Shown here piece by piece: positions 33,182 through 40,418 of a stretch of 40,418 bases of DNA (its first letter is position 1; each line of letters starts with the position of its first letter). The DNA comes from JANNRA01 sp031401035 (GTDB lineage Bacteria > Desulfobacterota > Binatia > HRBIN30 > CADEER01): NCBI GenBank assembly GCA_031401035.1, contig JANNRA010000164.1:1-40418 (forward strand), read 5' to 3'. The notes beneath the pieces were generated by a model, which made no database searches, was not told the origin of the DNA, and worked only from the letters and a program-made list of their open reading frames with translations. The translations under genes were made by a program, and so were the position numbers.

Positions 33182-34432
33182 TCATTTGACGAGTTGGTTG
33201 AGGTCGAAGATGGGCAGCAGAATCGCCATGACGATGAACAAGACGACGGCGCCCATGAAAATGACGAGCACCGGCTCCATCAGACTGCTCAGCGCCGACA
33301 CCGACGCCTCGACCTCGCCATCGTAGGCGTCGGCGGCGCGCGACAGCATCGATTCGAGTTCACCGCTCTTCTCGCCGACCGAGATCATGTGTACCAGGAG
33401 CGGCGGAAAGTGGCCGCTCCGCTTGAGGGGCTCGGCCACGCTGTGGCCCTCGCGGATGCTGTTGCGGCCGTCCTCGATGGCGTTGCTGAGCACCATGTTG
33501 CTGACCACGTGCTTGACGATGTCGAGCGCCTGCAGGAGCGGAATGCCGCCGAGCAGAAGGGTCGACAGGGTCCGCGCGAAGCGCGCCAGCGCAACCTTCT
33601 TCAGCACCTTGCCAAAGTACGGAATGCGCAGCACGTACCCGTCGAAGCGCAGGCGGCCGGCCGGCGTGCGCACCGAGAGGCGCACGGCGACGACGATGGC
33701 CAGGAGGACCCCGAGGATCGCCCACCAGTAGTTCGACATGAAGCCACTGACGGCGAGCAGCACGACGGTCATGGTCGGCAGCTGCGCATCGCGCTCCTCG
33801 AAGATGCGCGTCACTTTGGGCACCACGTAGGAGAGCAGGAAAAACAGGATGCCCATGCTGGCGAGGCCCATGAACACCGGGTACGTCAGCGCCGACTGGA
33901 CCTTGGCGCGCAGCGCCGCGGCGCGCTCGGTATACTCGGCGAGGCGGATGAGGACGAGGTCGAGCGCGCCGCTCGCCTCGCCGGCGCGCACCATGTTGAC
34001 GTACAGGTCGTTGAAGACGGCCGGGTGCTGCTTCATCGCGTCGGCGAGCGTGCCGCCCTCGACGACCATCTCGCGCACCTGGGAGAGGATCTTCTTCTGG
34101 CGCGGGCCGTCGACCTGATCCTTCAGCGCGCCCAGGCACTCGACCAGCGGCAGGCCGGCACCGACCAGGGTCGCGAGCTGGCGGGTCATGAGCGCGACGT
34201 CCTGCGGCGTGATGCGATCGAACAGCCCGGAGACGTCGACGTTGAAGCTGCCGAGGCGCAAGCCGCCGCCCGCGGTGGCGCCGATGCTCTGCTCGCGCGT
34301 CTCGTTCAGCTCGGTGGGGAAAATGCCGACGCGTCGTAGCTTGAGACGGGCGTTCTTCGGCGTGTCGGAATCGATCACGCCACCGACGTTGCGGCCCTTC
34401 TCGTTCAGTCCTTTGTAAGCGTAAACCGGCAT
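33182..34432 (-). CDS. gspF: Type II secretion inner-membrane platform protein GspF
   Basis: This 416-residue protein has two GspF domains (about 70-195 and 273-395) and three membrane helices (VFMGLASMGILFFLLSYVVP, WWAILGVLLAIVVAVRL, PVLVIFMGAVVLFIVMAILL). RQLATLVGAGLPLVECLGAL and RTLSTLLLGGIPLLQALDIV are the family's repeated motifs. It couples GspE ATP hydrolysis to pseudopilus assembly. N-terminus MPVYAYKGLNEKGRNVGG is standard. Confidence 0.96.
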   Translation of the reverse strand: MPVYAYKGLNEKGRNVGGVIDSDTPKNARLKLRRVGIFPTELNETREQSIGATAGGGLRLGSFNVDVSGLFDRITPQDVALMTRQLATLVGAGLPLVECLGALKDQVDGPRQKKILSQVREMVVEGGTLADAMKQHPAVFNDLYVNMVRAGEASGALDLVLIRLAEYTERAAALRAKVQSALTYPVFMGLASMGILFFLLSYVVPKVTRIFEERDAQLPTMTVVLLAVSGFMSNYWWAILGVLLAIVVAVRLSVRTPAGRLRFDGYVLRIPYFGKVLKKVALARFARTLSTLLLGGIPLLQALDIVKHVVSNMVLSNAIEDGRNSIREGHSVAEPLKRSGHFPPLLVHMISVGEKSGELESMLSRAADAYDGEVEASVSALSSLMEPVLVIFMGAVVLFIVMAILLPIFDLNQLVK

Positions 34433-34496
34433 GCGCCTGTCGCCTTCCGACGTTCGACCGCCTGCGAGAATTCACGCCGCAGCGCGTCGACGCCGG

Positions 34497-36206
<1,710 letters not shown>

Positions 36207-36212
36207 CACGGC

Positions 36213-39140
36213 TCAGTGTAGCGCAGTCCAGGCGCTCGCGTCAGCGGAGGTTGCGTCGTCGAAGCTGCGCCAGTGCAGTTGCTCGCCCTTGGCCGAGTCG
36301 ACCATCAGACCCTCCGGGTAGACCAGGAAGGCCTCGGGACCGCTGCGGTAGGCCTCGAGGACCCGGTAGTCTCCTTCGAACTTGTCGCTCGAGAAGCGGT
36401 ACTGGCCGCCCGGCTTGAACAAGGTGGTGAGGCTCGAGTCCTGCGGCAGCTCGACGGCGACCAGGCCGCTCGTCGACTGCAGCCCCGGCGGCGGCGTGCC
36501 GCGCTCGGCGAAGGCGGCGAGCAGTACGAAGCGCAGCGGCGTGCCGGTCGGCGGCTGCTCCACCGCCCGATCGATGATCGGCGCCTCGCTGGCGCGCCGC
36601 GTCGTCTGCACCGCCATCGGCGGCGCCCCGGTGGTCGCGCCCAGCGGCGGCAGGGCCGGCGGCTGGTAGATGGTCGCGCCCTTGCCCGGCATCGACTCCG
36701 TCGCGCCATCGCCGGTCGCGTCGTCGGCGGGGATGTCGGGCGTCCACGACGGATTGTCGAGGATCTTCCGCTTGCGGTAGCGGATCCCCTGCTGCTCCAT
36801 GTGCGCCTTCAGCTTGTCGCGCTCTTCAATCGACTTGTCGCGGTGCTCGCGCGCATCGCGGATGATGTGCGGGGTCAGGAACATCAGCAGGTTGATCTTT
36901 TCACGCTGCCCCGAGGTGCTGCGGAACAGGTTGCCGATGACCGGGATGTCGCTGATGAACGGGACGCTGTTCTCGCGGTTGTTGGTCCCGTCGGCGATCA
37001 GGCCGCCGATGACCACGGTCTGCTTGTCGCGCACCACCACCGAGGTCGTGGCCGAACGGATCGTCGTCACCGGGCCGAGCTGGGCCGCGTCGATGAGCGC
37101 GTTCGGCACGAGCGCCGACACCTCTTCGAAGATGTCGAGGCGCACCATGCCGCCCTCGGAGATCTGCGGGGTGATACGCAGCGTGATGCCGACGTCGCGC
37201 CGCTCGACGGTGTTGAACTGATTGCCGAGGTTGGTCTCGCTGGTGGAGGTCGAGGAGATGAACGGCACGTTCTGGCCGACGACGATCTCCGCCTCCTGAT
37301 TGTCGGTGGTGACGATGTTCGGCGCCGACAGGATGTTGACGTCAGAGTTGCCCTCGGCCGCCGTGATCAACACCATCTGCGCCGGCACCACCGTGCCGTT
37401 CGGCAGGCGGATCGTCTGGTTGCTGGCTGCAGCGGCGATCAACCCCGAGATGCTGCCCGGATTGGTCAGCAAACTGTCGATGCTGCCGAAGTTCGTGCGC
37501 CCGAGCAGGACGCCGTTGTTGGTCCCGGCGGCGCCCTGCAACTCGATGCCGAGCTCGCGATTGGTCTCGAGGCGGACCTCCATGATGATCGCCTCGACGT
37601 AGACTTGGCGCCGGCGCACATCGAGCTGTACGATGACCTGCTTGAGCGTCTCGTAGTCCTGCGGCGAGGCGTTGATGATCAGCGAGTTGGTGGAGGGATC
37701 GCCGCTGAGGCGCACGACCCCTTCGAACTGTTCGTTCTGACCACCGCTGGCTGAGGCCAGGCCGCCCTGCCCGCCGCCGCCGAGCGAGCCACCACGCAGG
37801 CTACCGCCACCGCCGCCGAAGGCACCGCCGCCGGCGCCGCCGCCGAAACCGCCGCCGCCGCCGCCGAAACCGCCGCCGCCGAGGCCGCCCTGGCCGCGCA
37901 GCCCGCCGCCGAGGTTGGCGCCGATGCCGCCGAGACCGCCCTGCTGGCCGAGTCGGCCGCCGCGCGAGGACGCTTGGCCAGACAGGCCGCGCCCGAGCAG
38001 GCCGGCACCGAGTCCGCCGATGCCCTGGCCGCCGCCGATCAGATCCGACAGGATCGGCACGATCTCGAAGGTGTTGGCGTGCTTCAGGTAGTATACGTGA
38101 ATGCGCCCGGTACCGAACGGCAGGGGCACGTCGAGACGGACGACGAGGTCCTTGATCTTCCGCATCTCGAGCGGTCCGGCGACGACGATCAGGGCGTTCG
38201 TGCGCTCGTCCGGAATGATCTTGTACGACGCCTGCCCGGTACCGCCTTCGACCGGCTGCGGGACCGCGACGCCAGCCGCCGCCGCGGCGCGACGCATCGC
38301 CGGTGAATTGGGCAAACCAGGGCGGTTGGCGGCGGCCGCGCCGCCGGCCAGACCGCCGCGCGGCGCCGCATTGGCGGGGTCCTCGAGCACCTGCGCCAGG
38401 GTCGCAGCCAGTTCACCGGCAAAGGCGTAATTGAGCCTCAACACCTCGACGCCACGGTCGCGGTCGGCGACGTCGAGCTCATCGAGAATGGACGTGATGC
38501 GGTCGATGTTCGACGCGCTGTCGATGATGATGATGGTGTTGGTCGCGGTGTAGGCGGCGAGCAGGCCGTTGGCCGACACCAGCGGCTGGATGATCCCCAG
38601 CATGTTGTTGACGTCGACGTTGTCGAGGGTGATCAACTTGGTGACGAACTCGTCGCCAGTCGCGCCCCGCCCCCCGGGCAGTACCGTCTCGACGGTCGAG
38701 CTCTTCGCCTCCGCCGCCGGCAGGATCTTGATCACCGAGCCGCTCGGCACGGTGGTGAATCCCTTCACCTGCAGCACCGAATTGAAGACCGCGTACGCCT
38801 CATCGACCGAGATCTTGCCCGGCGAGATGATCGTCACCTTGCCCTTGACCCGGTCGTCGAGGATGAAATTGCGGCCGCTGATCTCGCTGATGAACTTCAC
38901 CAGGGCATCGAGGTCGATGTCCTGAAAGTTCATCGTGATCAGCTTGTCGTCGGGCGACGGCGGCGGGGCGTCGAACACGCGCGTCTTGGGCAGCGGCGGG
39001 GCGGGAGCCGGCGCAGGCGCGGCGGGCACCGGAACGACGGCGGGCGGCGGCACAGCCGGTGGCTGCGCCAACACGATGGTGGTGCTGCAGACCCCGACCA
39101 TCAGGCCGAGGAGCGACAGCCCCGAGCGCAACCACTGCAT
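36213..39140 (-). CDS. gspD: Type II secretion secretin GspD
   Basis: This 975-residue outer-membrane channel protein has a signal peptide, a Pro/Ala-rich linker and N0 (LITMNFQDIDLDALVKFISE). N1-N3 domains follow, each with typical motifs (FTTVPSGSVIKILP, RTNALIVVAGP). The secretin core contains VYVEAIIMEVRLETNRELGI, ITAAEGNSDVNILSAPNIVT and SVPFISDIPVIGNLFR. Two oddities: N3 contains a Gly-dominated loop of roughly 90 residues (about 370-465), and past the core there is an extra C-terminal region (about 780-975) ending in a small globular domain (FVLLAAFAERGTPPPGLQ, FLVYPEGLMVDSAKG). ATG 39140 has GAGGG upstream; a GTG at 39167 overlapping the gspC stop is the alternative. Confidence 0.96.
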   Translation of the reverse strand: MQWLRSGLSLLGLMVGVCSTTIVLAQPPAVPPPAVVPVPAAPAPAPAPPLPKTRVFDAPPPSPDDKLITMNFQDIDLDALVKFISEISGRNFILDDRVKGKVTIISPGKISVDEAYAVFNSVLQVKGFTTVPSGSVIKILPAAEAKSSTVETVLPGGRGATGDEFVTKLITLDNVDVNNMLGIIQPLVSANGLLAAYTATNTIIIIDSASNIDRITSILDELDVADRDRGVEVLRLNYAFAGELAATLAQVLEDPANAAPRGGLAGGAAAANRPGLPNSPAMRRAAAAAGVAVPQPVEGGTGQASYKIIPDERTNALIVVAGPLEMRKIKDLVVRLDVPLPFGTGRIHVYYLKHANTFEIVPILSDLIGGGQGIGGLGAGLLGRGLSGQASSRGGRLGQQGGLGGIGANLGGGLRGQGGLGGGGFGGGGGGFGGGAGGGAFGGGGGSLRGGSLGGGGQGGLASASGGQNEQFEGVVRLSGDPSTNSLIINASPQDYETLKQVIVQLDVRRRQVYVEAIIMEVRLETNRELGIELQGAAGTNNGVLLGRTNFGSIDSLLTNPGSISGLIAAAASNQTIRLPNGTVVPAQMVLITAAEGNSDVNILSAPNIVTTDNQEAEIVVGQNVPFISSTSTSETNLGNQFNTVERRDVGITLRITPQISEGGMVRLDIFEEVSALVPNALIDAAQLGPVTTIRSATTSVVVRDKQTVVIGGLIADGTNNRENSVPFISDIPVIGNLFRSTSGQREKINLLMFLTPHIIRDAREHRDKSIEERDKLKAHMEQQGIRYRKRKILDNPSWTPDIPADDATGDGATESMPGKGATIYQPPALPPLGATTGAPPMAVQTTRRASEAPIIDRAVEQPPTGTPLRFVLLAAFAERGTPPPGLQSTSGLVAVELPQDSSLTTLFKPGGQYRFSSDKFEGDYRVLEAYRSGPEAFLVYPEGLMVDSAKGEQLHWRSFDDATSADASAWTALH

Positions 39141-39163
39141 AGTCCCTCGCACGGCGCCTGATC

Positions 39164-40054
39164 TCACTGAAACGCGTAGTTGAGCTTACTGGGCTGTTGA
39201 TTGCGGGTGATATCGACATCCAGGTTCGACGCGTCGCGCAGCTCCTGTAGCAGGGCGACCGCCTTGGTCGGATCGTTCATCTCGCTGCCGTTGATGCTGC
39301 GGATGATGTCGCCGTTCTTCAACCCGATGCGATCGAAGAGGCTGCCTCGACGGATCGCGAAGAGGCGGAATCCGACCGACTGACCGCCTTCGAAATGCGG
39401 CACGGCGCGGATCTGAGTGAAGAGCTGGCTCATGTTCTCGAGGGCGCTGTCGACCTCGCTGCGGGGAATGACAAAGGCGTTCTCGGCCGTCTGCTGGATA
39501 CCGGCGCCGGCATCGGGCGCGGCCGGCGCCGCGGGCCCGGGCCGCGCCACACCCGGCAGCGCGGACGTCTTCTCGAGCGTCAGGATCTCGTCCTTGCCGT
39601 TGTGCGCCAGCACGACCCGCTCCCATTCGATGGCCTTCACCGTCGCGCCGCCCGGCACCGTGGCGTTGATGCCGTAGACGCCCTGCTTCCGCGCGCCCAG
39701 ATCTTCAATGATGCTATACGAACTGCCCGCCTCGAAGACCGCCGTCCCCCACAGCTTGAGCTTGAGCTGGGTGACGACCGGGGCGGCGGCGGCGACCGGC
39801 GCAGCCGCCTCCGGCCGGGCGGAATTGAAAATGTCGCGCGTGTGGATCAGGCCGTAGAACTGCGCCGGCTTTGCCGGCTCCAGCTCGATCGGGGGGGGCG
39901 GGGGCGAGAGGATCACTTCGGTCGTAGGCATCAGCTTGCTGGCCAGTGTGGTTCCGACGATCGACGACGCCGAATAGGCCGCCAGGGCGAGCAGCAATAG
40001 GTTGGCCACAACCAAGTATCGCGGAGAGAACGACATGTCGCGAAAACCGCGCAT
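39164..40054 (-). CDS. gspC: Type II secretion inner-membrane protein GspC (PDZ)
   Basis: This 296-residue bitopic protein has a transmembrane helix (VVANLLLLALAAYSASSIVG, about 15-35) and a Pro-rich linker. A homology-region domain follows (QLKLKLWGTAVFEAGSSYSI, near 95-150), which contacts the secretin N0 domain. A C-terminal PDZ domain (about 205-290) has GFRLFAIRRGSLFDRIGLKN and GDIIRSINGSEMNDP. It links the platform to GspD. First gene of the operon. The start may be 40054 (used) or 40036 (MSFSPRYLVV), which fits better with the candidate promoter. Confidence 0.92.
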   Translation of the reverse strand: MRGFRDMSFSPRYLVVANLLLLALAAYSASSIVGTTLASKLMPTTEVILSPPPPPIELEPAKPAQFYGLIHTRDIFNSARPEAAAPVAAAAPVVTQLKLKLWGTAVFEAGSSYSIIEDLGARKQGVYGINATVPGGATVKAIEWERVVLAHNGKDEILTLEKTSALPGVARPGPAAPAAPDAGAGIQQTAENAFVIPRSEVDSALENMSQLFTQIRAVPHFEGGQSVGFRLFAIRRGSLFDRIGLKNGDIIRSINGSEMNDPTKAVALLQELRDASNLDVDITRNQQPSKLNYAFQ

Positions 40055-40083
40055 CTATAGGCTGAAGCCTCTGGCGAGTTCAA
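40054..40083 (-). promoter_or_regulatory. Candidate promoter of the gsp operon
   Basis: On the minus strand TTGAAC (40078-40083) is followed after 18 bases by TATAGA (40054-40059). Transcription would start within or just after the first ATG (40054), so translation would begin at the ATG at 40036 with a very short leader. The element is good by consensus but unproven. Confidence 0.35.
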
Positions 40084-40164
40084 GGTTGCGGCGCTGCATA
40101 CGTGCTTGACTGGACCGCCAGCCACGGTTAGCCATGCTGTGAGACGGCAGTTGGAAGGAATTGT

Positions 40165-40418
40165 TCACCGTCGCCGCACCGAGGAGCCCGATATGTCTCT
40201 GGAAATCGTCCCCACCACCGCCTTGGCCGAAGACATCGCGAAGCGGCCGCGGGGCGTGCTGCACAGCCTCGATCCGCGATGCCGGCAGGTGTTGTGGAAC
40301 GCATGTGGCCGGCCATCGCGATCGCGCGTCACGACCAGGCTCTCGTCGCCGAGCCCGACGACGAAAAAATCGCCGGTCGCGCTCAAGTCTTCGGAGCGGC
40401 CCACGCAGACCCAGTCGC
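40165..40418 (-). pseudogene. Rieske oxygenase alpha-subunit fragment, truncated at both window edge and 3' end
   Basis: The frame enters from beyond the window end and reads WVCVGRSEDLSATGDFFVVG, VTRDRDGRPHAFHNTCRHRG and SRLC, the first half of the Rieske [2Fe-2S] motif (CxHRGxxL) of ring-hydroxylating oxygenases. After CSTPRGRFA the sequence is no longer Rieske-like and stops at 40165. The second ligand pair (CxxHxW) and the whole catalytic domain are missing in all frames. It is probably a dead 5' remnant; the true gene start lies outside the window. Confidence 0.7.

Noticed and set aside
33144..33185. Upstream in-frame start of gspG at 33185
   Set aside because: The ATG at 33143 has a strong GGAGG at good spacing and yields a normal short prepilin leader; the longer form would overlap the gspF stop.
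37750..37920. Gly-codon-rich tract as a tandem repeat or CRISPR-like array
   Set aside because: It codes the Gly-rich loop of GspD in frame and has no regular spacer-repeat structure. No CRISPR array was seen anywhere in the window.

Overview
The window is GC-rich (by eye about two thirds G+C) and tightly packed, with high third-position GC. It comes from a Gram-negative (diderm) bacterium: it carries a complete type II secretion (T2SS) operon with an outer-membrane secretin, a TorF-like porin, a periplasmic PheC-AroQ lipoprotein and a meso-DAP-type MurE. Several secreted proteins carry cysteine-bearing modules that I associate with uncultivated delta-proteobacterial lineages such as Candidatus Binatia / Desulfobacterota. 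That placement is inference from memory, not a search. A selenocysteine tRNA (selC) and a gene with an in-frame UGA show that the organism makes selenoproteins.

Layout. 1-1136: 3' end of a GH3 glycosidase, then a REP-associated tyrosine transposase (RAYT) bounded by REP-like palindromes. 1138-4565 (-): membrane pyrophosphatase hppA and a TorF-like porin. 4838-6359 (+): a TetR regulator, an internally deleted sterol desaturase/fatty acid hydroxylase and a small unknown protein, overlapping by ATGA junctions. 6376-8914 (-): a frameshifted secreted protein, an ADP-ribosylglycohydrolase, a small relic, selC and a PTS EIIA-like protein. 9261-12932 (+): a small PilZ-like protein and a 1095-residue GAF / coiled-coil / double pseudo-receiver protein. 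13029-15010 (-): murE and a small unknown protein. 15091-18627 (+): a periplasmic cyclohexadienyl dehydratase-chorismate mutase fusion, a limonene-epoxide-hydrolase-like protein, a GST relic and a secreted esterase. 18646-21541 (-): ApbE, a four-helix membrane protein, an FMN-binding protein, Fur and a small protein, with a Fur-box-like palindrome after fur. 21622-22461 (+): a double-domain universal stress protein. 22501-26803 (-): an unknown small protein, SufT, an AMP-dependent acyl-CoA ligase, a 370-residue unknown protein and a UGSC-family selenoprotein. 26848-40054 (-): gspN to gspC, the complete T2SS apparatus in order C-D-E-F-G-H-I-J-K-L-M-N (transcribed right to left). 40165-end (-): a truncated Rieske oxygenase.

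How the genes work together. The T2SS operon encodes the secretin, ATPase, inner-membrane platform and all five pseudopilins; no prepilin peptidase (gspO) is in the window. The secreted esterase and the GH3 enzyme are plausible cargo. Fur, a Fur-box-like site, an FMN_bind protein, a His-bearing membrane protein and ApbE form a coherent, probably iron-controlled flavin-transfer module at the cell surface. The main hidden feature is the minus-strand gene at 26270-26803. It is broken by a TGA at 26513-26515, but read through with selenocysteine it gives the exact motif Sec-Gly-Ser-Cys, followed at the right distance by a bSECIS-like hairpin. It heads a tight three-gene cluster with the 370-residue protein and the acyl-CoA ligase.

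Several genes (desaturase, GST, Rieske oxygenase, the Cys-module secreted protein, a small relic) look internally deleted or frameshifted. This is either real gene decay or assembly error, and read-level data would separate the two.
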